A stretch of DNA of 7,492 nt, taken from assembly GCA_029098085.1 (NCBI GenBank), contig JAQXNQ010000155.1, positions 1-7,492 on the forward strand, in the 5' to 3' direction. The position numbers and the translations under genes are program-made. Within the stretch, counting starts at the first letter, position 1. Each line of letters opens with the position of its first letter. Under the pieces are notes generated by a model. It saw nothing but the letters and a program-made list of their open reading frames with translations. It did no database searches and was not told the DNA's origin. Of the stretch, positions 1 to 6,717 are shown piece after piece. The DNA is from Oscillospiraceae bacterium (lineage in GTDB: Bacteria > Bacillota > Clostridia > Oscillospirales > Ruminococcaceae).

Positions 1-6
1 TATACT
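1..6 (+). promoter_or_regulatory. Possible -10 box for rnhA
   Basis: The first six bases read TATACT, a good sigma-A -10 hexamer, which would place the transcription start near base 13 and leave a leader of about 56 nt before rnhA. The matching -35 element would lie outside the window, so this rests on one hexamer only. A small inverted repeat (TCGGA 26-30 / TCCGA 37-41) lies in the leader but is too short to interpret. Confidence 0.3.
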
Positions 7-68
7 GAAATGTAACGAGAAAAATTCGGACTCTGATCCGATTTGACGCAGACGAAAGGATTCTGTCT

Positions 69-506
69 ATGAAACAGGTCAACTTATACACCGACGGTGC
101 CTGCAGCGGCAACCCCGGCCCCGGCGGCTGGGGCGCCATTCTGGAGTGCGAGGGGCATCGGAAGGAGCTTTCCGGCGGGGAAGCCTCCACCACCAACAAC
201 CGCATGGAGCTGACAGCCGTCATCGAGGGCCTGACCGCCCTGAAATTCCCCTGCGAGGTGACGCTGATCAGCGACTCCAAGTACATCATCGACGCCATCA
301 CCCAGCGCTGGGTCTACAAGTGGAAGGCCAACGGCTGGATGCGCAATAAAAAGGACAAGGCCCTCAATCCCGATCTGTGGGAGCGGCTTCTGGTGCAGCT
401 GGAGCGCCATCAGATGCACTATCAGTGGGTCAAGGGCCACGCTGGACACCCGGAAAACGAGCGCTGTGATCAGCTGGCCGTGGCGCAGAGCCAGAAATTT
501 CGATGA
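69..506 (+). CDS. rnhA: Ribonuclease HI
   Basis: Cytoplasmic endonuclease that cuts the RNA strand of RNA-DNA hybrids, removing R-loops and primer RNA. The 145-residue length is typical for a single-domain bacterial RNase HI. The four acidic metal ligands are visible: Asp9 in YTDGACSGNPGPGGWG, Glu47 in NNRMELTA, Asp69 in ISDSKY and Asp134 near the C-terminus. The catalytic-loop histidine is His124 in KGHAGH. The basic/aromatic hybrid-binding region (W81, W85, W90, KKDKALNPDLW) is present, as in E. coli RNase HI. The start is ATG at 69, preceded by AAAGGA at 55-60 with an 8-nt gap. An AT-rich imperfect hairpin (AAATTTC 495-501 / GAAATTT 522-528, then TT) overlaps the stop region and may be a weak terminator. 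The gene appears to be monocistronic, since a new promoter follows at once. Confidence 0.97.
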   Translation: MKQVNLYTDGACSGNPGPGGWGAILECEGHRKELSGGEASTTNNRMELTAVIEGLTALKFPCEVTLISDSKYIIDAITQRWVYKWKANGWMRNKKDKALNPDLWERLLVQLERHQMHYQWVKGHAGHPENERCDQLAVAQSQKFR

Positions 507-541
507 ATTATGTCCGGAGCGGAAATTTTTCTCCAAACTAC

Positions 542-570
542 TTGTAATTCATACCGAATTGGTATATAAT
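542..570 (+). promoter_or_regulatory. Sigma-A-type promoter for the leader RNA/iscS unit
   Basis: TTGTAA (542-547) and a perfect TATAAT (565-570) are separated by exactly 17 bases. This is the strongest promoter match in the window. The predicted transcription start is near 577, just before the structured leader RNA. The promoter lies about 200 bases upstream of iscS, giving an unusually long untranslated or separately processed transcript. Confidence 0.75.
551..565. promoter_or_regulatory. Inverted repeat in promoter spacer, candidate operator
   Basis: ATACC-GAATT-GGTAT is a perfect 5-base inverted repeat with a 5-base centre. It fills most of the spacer between the -35 and -10 hexamers and touches the first base of the -10. 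A dimeric repressor bound here would block RNA polymerase. Given the iscS/iscU genes downstream, an Rrf2-family regulator (IscR/CymR type) is a reasonable guess, but no regulator gene is in the window and I cannot match the site to a specific consensus. Confidence 0.4.
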
Positions 571-576
571 AGTCCC

Positions 577-752
577 GGTGAGAAAAACGGCGGAAACCCG
601 GGCAGAACGCTGATGGTTCTGACGACCTGATGGAAGCGTACCCACCCGCAGGAATTCCGTCCGCAATACACAGCTATCATCCCGCTGACTGCGGGGAATT
701 GCTCTTTCCCGCCGGGGAAAGCGTCTATACAGGCGGTCCCGCCGCCCATCCC
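577..752 (+). ncRNA. ssrS: Structured leader RNA, candidate 6S RNA
   Basis: About 175 nt of non-coding sequence, rich in complementary segments, lies between the promoter and iscS. A closing stem pairs CGGCGG (588-593) with CCGCCG (739-744), extended by GGUG (577-580) with CAUC (747-750). AGAACGC (604-610) can pair with GCGUCU (721-726) with one bulge. A long apical arm pairs AAUUCC (653-658) with GGAAUU (695-700), CCGCA (661-665) with UGCGG (690-694) and CAGC (671-674) with GCUG (684-687). Between them is an open region whose 3' side can form a small hairpin (CUUUCCC 704-710 / GGGAAAG 715-721). This closing stem, central bubble and apical arm at about 180 nt is the plan of 6S RNA, which binds the housekeeping RNA polymerase holoenzyme. 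From memory, B. subtilis 6S-1 (bsrA) also lies just upstream of the rarA-cymR-iscS(yrvO)-mnmA segment. No terminator separates it from the iscS ribosome binding site at 756-762, so a cis-acting leader is the main alternative. It contains no T-box, SAM or SRP core that I recognise. Confidence 0.5.
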
Positions 753-772
753 ATGAGAAAGGTATGATTTTG

Positions 773-1960
<1,188 letters not shown>

Positions 1961-1984
1961 CCGAATCCAAGGAGGAAACATCCC

Positions 1985-2413
1985 ATGTACAGTGCTAAAG
2001 TAATGGATCATTTCGCCAATCCCCGCAATGTGGGCGAGCTGCCCGATGCCAACGGTATCGGCGAGGTGGGCAACCAGAAATGCGGCGACATCATGAAGAT
2101 CTATCTGAAGATCGAGAATGACACCGTTGTCGATGTGAAGTTCATGACCTTCGGCTGCGGCGCCGCCATCGCCACCAGCTCGATGGCCACCGAAATGATC
2201 AAGGGCAAGCCCCTGTCCGAGGCCCTGAAGCTGACCAACAGCGCCGTGATGGAGGCGCTGGACGGCCTTCCCCCCGTCAAGGTGCACTGCTCGGTGCTGG
2301 CGGAGCAGGCCATCAAGGCGGCCATCTCCGACTACTATACCCGTCAGGGCATCGATCCGCTGCCCATCGTCGGCCCTCTGACCGAGGACTGCCACGACTG
2401 CCAGTGCCACTGA
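1985..2413 (+). CDS. iscU: Fe-S cluster scaffold protein, IscU/NifU N-terminal type
   Basis: Scaffold on which [2Fe-2S]/[4Fe-4S] clusters are built from IscS-derived sulfur before transfer to target proteins. The 142 residues cover one NifU_N domain. The three cluster cysteines are Cys33 (NQKCGD), Cys58 (FGCGAA) and Cys102 (VKVHCS), and the cluster-release aspartate is Asp35. LPPVK at 95-99, directly before Cys102, is the motif that the HscA chaperone recognises in E. coli IscU. This makes it IscU/NifU-like rather than SufU, which lacks that motif. The C-terminus extends about 15 residues past the usual end and finishes with CHDCQCH, three cysteines and two histidines that could bind metal. 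The start is ATG 1985 with AAGGAGG at 1969-1975, spacing 9 nt. It is the last gene before an intrinsic terminator, and its partner iscS lies directly upstream. Confidence 0.95.
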   Translation: MYSAKVMDHFANPRNVGELPDANGIGEVGNQKCGDIMKIYLKIENDTVVDVKFMTFGCGAAIATSSMATEMIKGKPLSEALKLTNSAVMEALDGLPPVKVHCSVLAEQAIKAAISDYYTRQGIDPLPIVGPLTEDCHDCQCH

Positions 2414-2434
2414 GCCTGCAGAGCCGAACTGTCT

Positions 2435-2467
2435 GCGCCCTCCGGCGTTTTGTCGGGGGCGCTTTTT
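2435..2467 (+). terminator. Rho-independent terminator after iscU
   Basis: GCGCCC (2435-2440) pairs with GGGCGC (2457-2462). The stem continues as CCGGC (2442-2446) with GUCGG (2452-2456) across one bulged U, giving 11 pairs around a 5-nt GUUUU loop. Five Ts follow at 2463-2467. It lies 18 bases upstream of the mnmA start and I see no promoter between them, so mnmA probably depends on read-through or on a promoter inside iscS/iscU. Confidence 0.85.
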
Positions 2468-2484
2468 CGTGAGGAGGAAGGATA

Positions 2485-3510
2485 TTGCCGAAGAAGGTAT
2501 TGGTGGCGCTGTCCGGCGGCGTGGACAGCGCGGTCTGCGCCCATCTGCTGCGGGAGCAGGGCTGTGAGGTGGCCGGTCTGGTGCTGCGGATGAGCCCCGC
2601 CCACGATGGAGCGGTCAGGGACGCAGAGCAGGTGGCCCGGCAGCTGGGCATTCCGCTGATGGTGGGGGAGATGGGGCCGCTGTTTCAGCGGGAGGTTGTG
2701 GACTATTTCATCGCCGAGTACCGGCGGGGACGGACGCCCAATCCCTGCGTGGTCTGCAATCCCAGGGTGAAATTTAAGGCTCTGCTGGACACCGCCGACC
2801 GGGAGGGCTTTGACTGCATCGCCACCGGCCACTATGCCGCCCTGCGGCGGGAGGGGGAGCATACCCTTCTCTGCCGGGGAGAAGCCCTGGAGCGGGATCA
2901 GTCCTATATGCTCTGCCGGCTGGGTCAGCCGGTACTGTCCCGGCTGCTGCTGCCTCTGGCCGCCCTGCCCAAGGAGAAGGTGCGGGAAATCGCCGCCTCG
3001 CTGGGTCTGGACTGCGCCCGGAAGCCCGACAGTCAGGAGAACTGCTTCATCCCCGACAACGACTACGCCGGTTATATCGAGGCCCGGGCCGGAGCCTGTC
3101 CGGAGGGGGACTTCATCTCCCCGGAGGGGCAGGTCTGCGGCCGTCACAAGGGCATCCTCCACTATACGGTGGGCCAGCGGAAAAAGCTGGGCATCGCCCT
3201 GGGCCGTCCGGTCTTCATCAAACGGATCGATCCGGACACCAACCGGATTTATCTGGCTGATTCGGGGGACGAGTACGCTCCCGGCATCACCGTCACCGAC
3301 CTGACCATGACCTTCCCCGGCAGCCTCCGGGACGGCATGCGGGTTTGCGTCAAGATTCGCTCCCGGGCGCCGCTGGCCCCCTGCACCATCCGCCTTGCGG
3401 GTGACCGGGCCGAAGTGCTGTTCGACCAGCCCCAGCGGGCTCCGGCTCCCGGCCAGCTGGCCGCCTTCTACGACGGCGAGGTGGTGCTGGGCGGCGGGTT
3501 CATGGAGTGA
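2485..3510 (+). CDS. mnmA: tRNA-specific 2-thiouridylase MnmA
   Basis: ATP-dependent enzyme that installs sulfur at C2 of wobble uridine 34 in tRNAs for Lys, Glu and Gln. It activates the base by adenylation and uses a persulfide supplied by a cysteine desulfurase. The PP-loop SGGVDS is at residues 10-15. The first catalytic cysteine is Cys88 in TPNPCVVCN and the second is Cys187 in SQENCFIPD. GHYA, DQSYML and the central HYTVGQRK segment are MnmA hallmarks, followed by the C-terminal beta-barrel domain. At 341 residues it is slightly shorter than usual, with a trimmed loop after the PP-loop domain's second strand (around residues 36-44). Translation starts at TTG 2485, supported by AGGAGG at 2472-2477 with a 7-nt gap and by the immediate KKVLVALSGGVDS segment. 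In Firmicutes such as B. subtilis, mnmA sits beside an iscS homologue that feeds it sulfur, matching this layout. Confidence 0.96.
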   Translation: MPKKVLVALSGGVDSAVCAHLLREQGCEVAGLVLRMSPAHDGAVRDAEQVARQLGIPLMVGEMGPLFQREVVDYFIAEYRRGRTPNPCVVCNPRVKFKALLDTADREGFDCIATGHYAALRREGEHTLLCRGEALERDQSYMLCRLGQPVLSRLLLPLAALPKEKVREIAASLGLDCARKPDSQENCFIPDNDYAGYIEARAGACPEGDFISPEGQVCGRHKGILHYTVGQRKKLGIALGRPVFIKRIDPDTNRIYLADSGDEYAPGITVTDLTMTFPGSLRDGMRVCVKIRSRAPLAPCTIRLAGDRAEVLFDQPQRAPAPGQLAAFYDGEVVLGGGFME

Positions 3511-3564
3511 GAGCGGGCGCGGGGCGGTTTTCCAAAAACTTTTTGCGCTTCTGATAAGTTCATC

Positions 3565-3593
3565 TGTCCATTTGCGCAGAAATGTGGTATACT
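3565..3593 (+). promoter_or_regulatory. Extended -10 promoter for the redox operon
   Basis: TGG-TATACT (3585-3593) is an extended -10 element. The -35 position 17 bases upstream holds TGTCCA (3565-3570), a poor match, as is common with extended -10 promoters. The predicted start is near 3600, giving a leader of about 55 nt. The heptamer TTTGCGC occurs twice nearby (3542-3548 and 3571-3577), once upstream of the -35 and once inside the spacer, 29 bases apart. This may be a regulator-binding arrangement but could be chance. Confidence 0.6.
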
Positions 3594-3601
3594 TTGATTG
3601 T

Positions 3602-3625
3602 GGGATGGGAGAAGCTGCCCATCCC
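3602..3625 (+). other. 5'-leader hairpin of the redox operon
   Basis: GGGATGGG (3602-3609) and CCCATCCC (3618-3625) form a perfect 8-base-pair stem with the loop AGAAGCTG. It starts within a few bases of the predicted transcription start and has no T-tract, so it is not a terminator. It most likely protects the 5' end of the mRNA from decay, although a protein-binding role is possible. The ribosome binding site AAAGGGG (3642-3648) lies outside it. Confidence 0.6.
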
Positions 3626-3654
3626 CGGGAAACGAAACACGAAAGGGGTAACAA

Positions 3655-4356
3655 ATGCTGCGGAGAATCATTCGGATCGATGAAGAAAAATGCAATGGCT
3701 GCGGCGCCTGCGCCAAAGCCTGTCATGAGGGCGCCATTGAGATGGTAAACGGCAAGGCGCGCCTGACCCGGGAGGATTACTGCGACGGCCTGGGGGACTG
3801 TCTTCCGGCCTGTCCCGCCGACGCCATCACCTTTGAGGAGCGGGAAGCCCCCGCCTATGATGAGGCGGCTGTCCGGCTGGCAAAGGAGCAGAAGCAGCAG
3901 CTGCCCTGCGGATGTCCCGGCACCCAATCCCGGAGTATCCGGCGGCAGCCGGCGGAGACTGTGCCCTCTGTCGGCGGCGCGGCCCGAAGCCAGCTTTCCC
4001 AGTGGCCGGTACAGATCAAGCTGGTGCCGGTGAAGGCTCCTTATTTTAACGGCGCCAGCCTGCTGGTTGCCGCCGACTGCACCGCCTATGCCTGCGGAGA
4101 CTTCCACGACCGGTTCATCCGGGGGCGGATCACGCTGGTGGGCTGTCCCAAGCTGGATGAAGGGGATTACGCCGAAAAGCTGACCCGGATCCTGGCGGAA
4201 AACGATATCAGAAGCGTGACCGTCGTCCGCATGGAGGTGCCCTGCTGCGGCGGACTGGAGAACGCCGTCAAACGGGCGCTGCAGCAAAGCGGCAAGTGGA
4301 TTCCCTGGCAGGTGGTGACCATCACCACCGACGGCAGGGTGCTGGAAAACCGATGA
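3655..4356 (+). CDS. Ferredoxin-like 4Fe-4S protein with cysteine-rich C-terminal domain
   Basis: A 233-residue cytoplasmic electron-transfer or regulatory protein of unknown specific role. Residues 1-60 form a bacterial dicluster ferredoxin fold. The first motif is complete (Cys13, 16, 19, 23 in CNGCGACAKAC). The second, in YCDGLGDCLPACP, has Cys43, Cys49 and Cys53 but Leu46 where the second cysteine should be. By the usual cross-ligation, cluster I (Cys13/16/19/53) is complete and cluster II has only Cys23, Cys43 and Cys49. After a CGCPG motif (Cys85, Cys87) and a low-complexity linker, residues 115-230 form an alpha/beta domain with Cys142, Cys147 (DCTAYACGD), Cys164 (VGCPKLDE) and Cys197-198 (PCCGG), likely metal or redox sites. 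ATG 3655 has AAAGGGG at 3642-3648, spacing 6 nt. It opens an operon with a small protein (4-base overlap) and a flavodiiron fusion, so electron supply to that enzyme, or sensing for it, is plausible. I do not recognise a named family member. Confidence 0.85.
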   Translation: MLRRIIRIDEEKCNGCGACAKACHEGAIEMVNGKARLTREDYCDGLGDCLPACPADAITFEEREAPAYDEAAVRLAKEQKQQLPCGCPGTQSRSIRRQPAETVPSVGGAARSQLSQWPVQIKLVPVKAPYFNGASLLVAADCTAYACGDFHDRFIRGRITLVGCPKLDEGDYAEKLTRILAENDIRSVTVVRMEVPCCGGLENAVKRALQQSGKWIPWQVVTITTDGRVLENR

Positions 4357-4808
4357 ATGCGTATGACAAGCTGACCGGTGCCCTCATCGGCCTGGCCAAG
4401 ACCACCTTCAATGATGCGCATACCCCGGCGCTGCTGCAGCTGCTGCTGGACGGACTTCGGGCGGAGGAGACGATGGATCCCGCCCGGCTCGCGGCCCTGA
4501 CCGACAGCGCGGCGGCTATGAAGCGGGCTTATGCGCCCGGCTGCGCCGACTGTGCTTCCCCCTGCGGCAGAACAGCGGACTACGATCTGGATCTGCTGCG
4601 CGCCGCTCCGACGGAGCTGCGGGCCGACAAGGAGCGGCTGCTGTTCTGTCTGCGCAGCATCGCCGCCGGCTGCTCCTCCTGGCGGGAGCTTTCTCCGGAA
4701 ACGGCTCAGCTGCTGCTGGACGGCCTGTGCGCCGTCGGCGAAGCATCGGATCAGGCTTTCATCCGTCCCTGTCTCCAGCGGGCGGAAGAACATATCAAAA
4801 AACAGTGA
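4353..4808 (+). CDS. Small cysteine-containing helical protein, unknown function
   Basis: A predicted soluble protein of 151 residues, mostly alpha-helical, with no signal peptide or membrane segment. ATG 4353 overlaps the TGA of the preceding gene as ATGA, indicating translational coupling; the only upstream ribosome-binding signal is a weak GGAAA. Longer readings from earlier ATGs would run inside the preceding gene and are not needed. The visible motif is Cys64-x2-Cys67-x3-Cys71 in PGCADCASPCGRTADYD, with Cys99 and Cys107 in the following helix (LLFCLRSIAAGC). The order of the cysteine cluster, the acidic YDLDLL and the helix reminds me of the helical N-terminal region of hybrid-cluster protein (Hcp, hydroxylamine/NO reductase), but it lacks the rest of Hcp; this is a weak inference. 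Its position between a ferredoxin-like protein and a flavodiiron enzyme suggests a redox accessory role, perhaps as an Fe-S subunit. Confidence 0.8.
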   Translation: MNAYDKLTGALIGLAKTTFNDAHTPALLQLLLDGLRAEETMDPARLAALTDSAAAMKRAYAPGCADCASPCGRTADYDLDLLRAAPTELRADKERLLFCLRSIAAGCSSWRELSPETAQLLLDGLCAVGEASDQAFIRPCLQRAEEHIKKQ

Positions 4809-4818
4809 GGTAAGGACT

Positions 4819-6609
4819 ATGGAAATTACAAAAGACATCCGCTATGTGGGCGTCAACGACCACAAGATCGACCTGTTTGAGGGGCAGTATGTGGTTCCGA
4901 ATGGCATGGCCTACAATTCCTATGTCATTCTGGATGACAAGGTGGCCGTGATGGATACGGTGGACGGTCGGTTCACCCATGAATGGCTGGATAACCTGAC
5001 CGCTGCTCTGGACGGCAGAACCCCCGATTACCTGATCATCCAGCACATGGAGCCCGATCACTCCGCCAACATCGACAACTTCATGAAGAATTACCCCTCC
5101 GCCACCATCGTTTCCTCTGCCAAGGCCTTTGCCATGATGCAGAACTTCTTCGGCACCGATTACGCCGACCGCCGCGTGGTGGTGGACGAGGGCAGCACCC
5201 TGACCCTGGGCCGCCACACCCTGACCTTCGTCACCGCCCCCATGGTGCACTGGCCCGAGGTCATCGTCACCTACGACAGCACCGACAAGGTTCTGTTCTC
5301 CGCCGACGGCTTCGGCAAGTTCGGCGCACTGGATGCGGACGAGGACTGGGCCTGTGAGGCCAGAAGATACTACATCGGCATCGTGGGCAAATACGGCGCT
5401 CAGGTGCAGGCGCTGCTGAAAAAGGCCGCAGGTCTGGAGATTGAGAAGATCTGCCCCCTCCATGGCCCGATCCTGACCGAAAACCTCGGTTACTATCTGA
5501 ATCTGTACAATACCTGGTCCTCCTACGGCGTGGAGAGCGAGGGCATCGTCATCGCCTACACCTCGGTCTACGGCCACACCCGGAAGGCTGTGGAGCTGCT
5601 GGCGGACAAGCTCCGCTCCAGAGGCTGCCCCAAGGTCGTTGTTCATGACCGGGCCCGCACCGATATGGCGGAAGCGGTGGAGGATTCCTTCCGGTACGGC
5701 CGCATCGTCCTGGCCACCACCACCTACAACGCCGACATCTTCCCCTTCATGAAGGAATTCATTCATCACCTGACCGAGCGGAACTTCCAGAACCGGACGG
5801 TGGGCCTCATCGAGAACGGCTCCTGGGCGCCTCTGGCCGCCAAGACCATGCGCTCCATGCTGGAGGGCTGCAAGAACCTGACCTTCACCGACACCACCGT
5901 CAAGCTGATGTCCGCCCTGAACGAGACCAGCACCGCTCAGTTGGATGCGCTGGCCGACGAGCTCTGCCAGGATTATCTGGCCCAGCACGATGAGACCGCC
6001 GACAAGAACAATCTGGCTGCCCTGTTCAACATCGGCTACGGCCTGTACGTCGTCACCTCCAACGACGGCAAAAAGGACAACGGCCTGATCGTCAACACCG
6101 TGTCTCAGGTGACCAACACCCCCAACCGCATCGCCGTCACCATCAACAAGCAGAACTACTCCCACCATGTGATCAAGCGCACCGGCATCATGAATGTCAA
6201 CTGCCTGTCGGTGGAGGCGCCCTTTGCGGTGTTTGAGACCTTCGGCTTCCAGAGCGGCAGAAATGTGGACAAGTTCGCCGGCTGCAGCCCCCTGCGCAGC
6301 GACAACGGCCTGATCTTCCTGCCCAAGTATATCAATTCCTTTATGTCCCTGAAGGTGGAGCAGTATGTGGATCTGGACACCCACGGCATGTTCATCTGCT
6401 CGGTGACCGAGGCCCGGGTGCTCTCCGACCGGGAGACCATGACCTACACCTACTACCAGAACAATGTCAAGCCCAAGCCCGTCACCGACGGCAAGAAGGG
6501 CTTCGTCTGCAAGATCTGCGGCTATGTCTACGAGGGCGACGAACTGCCCGATGACTTCGTCTGCCCCCTGTGCAAGCACGGCGCGGCGGATTTTGAGCCG
6601 ATTGCGTAA
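4819..6609 (+). CDS. fprA: Flavodiiron protein fused to flavin reductase and rubredoxin domains
   Basis: A 596-residue cytoplasmic enzyme expected to reduce O2 to water and/or NO to N2O. Residues 1-240 are the metallo-beta-lactamase-like diiron domain, with every expected ligand present: His76, Glu78, Asp80 and His81 (HMEPDHS), His144 (VHWPE), Asp163 (SADGFG) and His215 (PLHGP). Residues 242-395 are a flavodoxin domain with the FMN phosphate loop TSVYGHT at 248-254. Residues 398-545 are a flavin-reductase-like split barrel (GYGLYVVTS, NGLIVNT at 421-427). Residues 561-596 are a rubredoxin with Cys564-x2-Cys567 and Cys582-x2-Cys585. Only 14 residues separate the two pairs, far fewer than in free rubredoxins. 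In Moorella the last two domains form a separate protein (Hrb) encoded beside FprA; here both are fused, so NAD(P)H, flavin, rubredoxin and the FMN/diiron site may work in one chain. The start is ATG 4819, with GAGG/AAGG at 4807-4815, 10 nt after the preceding stop. Subclass and preferred substrate (O2 versus NO) cannot be read from sequence alone. Confidence 0.95.
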   Translation: MEITKDIRYVGVNDHKIDLFEGQYVVPNGMAYNSYVILDDKVAVMDTVDGRFTHEWLDNLTAALDGRTPDYLIIQHMEPDHSANIDNFMKNYPSATIVSSAKAFAMMQNFFGTDYADRRVVVDEGSTLTLGRHTLTFVTAPMVHWPEVIVTYDSTDKVLFSADGFGKFGALDADEDWACEARRYYIGIVGKYGAQVQALLKKAAGLEIEKICPLHGPILTENLGYYLNLYNTWSSYGVESEGIVIAYTSVYGHTRKAVELLADKLRSRGCPKVVVHDRARTDMAEAVEDSFRYGRIVLATTTYNADIFPFMKEFIHHLTERNFQNRTVGLIENGSWAPLAAKTMRSMLEGCKNLTFTDTTVKLMSALNETSTAQLDALADELCQDYLAQHDETADKNNLAALFNIGYGLYVVTSNDGKKDNGLIVNTVSQVTNTPNRIAVTINKQNYSHHVIKRTGIMNVNCLSVEAPFAVFETFGFQSGRNVDKFAGCSPLRSDNGLIFLPKYINSFMSLKVEQYVDLDTHGMFICSVTEARVLSDRETMTYTYYQNNVKPKPVTDGKKGFVCKICGYVYEGDELPDDFVCPLCKHGAADFEPIA

Positions 6610-6620
6610 GCATAGTGAAG

Positions 6621-6676
6621 AGTGAATCGTTGAGGAAAACCGCTCCCTGTGGTCGCTCAGACTTTCACGATTCACT
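6621..6676. repeat. Inverted-repeat element downstream of the flavodiiron gene
   Basis: AGTGAATCGT (6621-6630) and ACGATTCACT (6667-6676) are a perfect 10-base inverted repeat. Inner pairings TGAG/CTCA (6631-6634 / 6656-6659) and ACCGC/GTGGT around TCCCT make a long imperfect hairpin. The left end is part of AGTGAAGAGTGAATC, and repeats of GTGAAGAGTGAA type are familiar to me as dispersed palindromic elements in GC-rich Clostridia genomes. It has no coding content or T-tract, so a small MITE- or REP-like element is the best reading. Copy number cannot be judged from one window. Confidence 0.5.
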
Positions 6677-6717
6677 GTAACCCGCACTTTGCCCTGAAAA
6701 ATTCCCCTTTAATGAAC

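Noticed and set aside
507..535. Terminator for rnhA
   Set aside because: TCCG-GAG-CGGA with AATTTTT is only four pairs, and the alternative AT-rich stem includes coding bases; too weak for a separate call.
577..752. Known riboswitch or SRP RNA ahead of iscS
   Set aside because: I could not find the SRP core (GGAAGG...AGCAGCC), the T-box or the SAM-I conserved segments; the overall shape fits 6S RNA better.
3511..3550. Possible terminator after mnmA
   Set aside because: The T-rich and A-rich runs (CCAAAAACTTTTT) form only a weak AT stem with no GC-rich hairpin before a T-tract, so I do not call it.
2344..4287. Minus-strand open frame opposite mnmA and the ferredoxin-like gene (647 codons)
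   Set aside because: It spans two genuine plus-strand genes, a promoter and an intergenic region, with no recognisable domains.
4531..4818. N-terminal extension of the flavodiiron frame upstream of ATG 4819
   Set aside because: The extension is Arg/Pro/Cys-rich shadow sequence overlapping the preceding gene; ATG 4819 has a good ribosome binding site and begins a normal flavodiiron N-terminus.
4795..6687. Long minus-strand open frame opposite the flavodiiron gene (630 codons)
   Set aside because: Antisense shadow caused by G/C-ending codons; the plus strand encodes a complete multidomain enzyme and no ribosome binding site precedes this frame.
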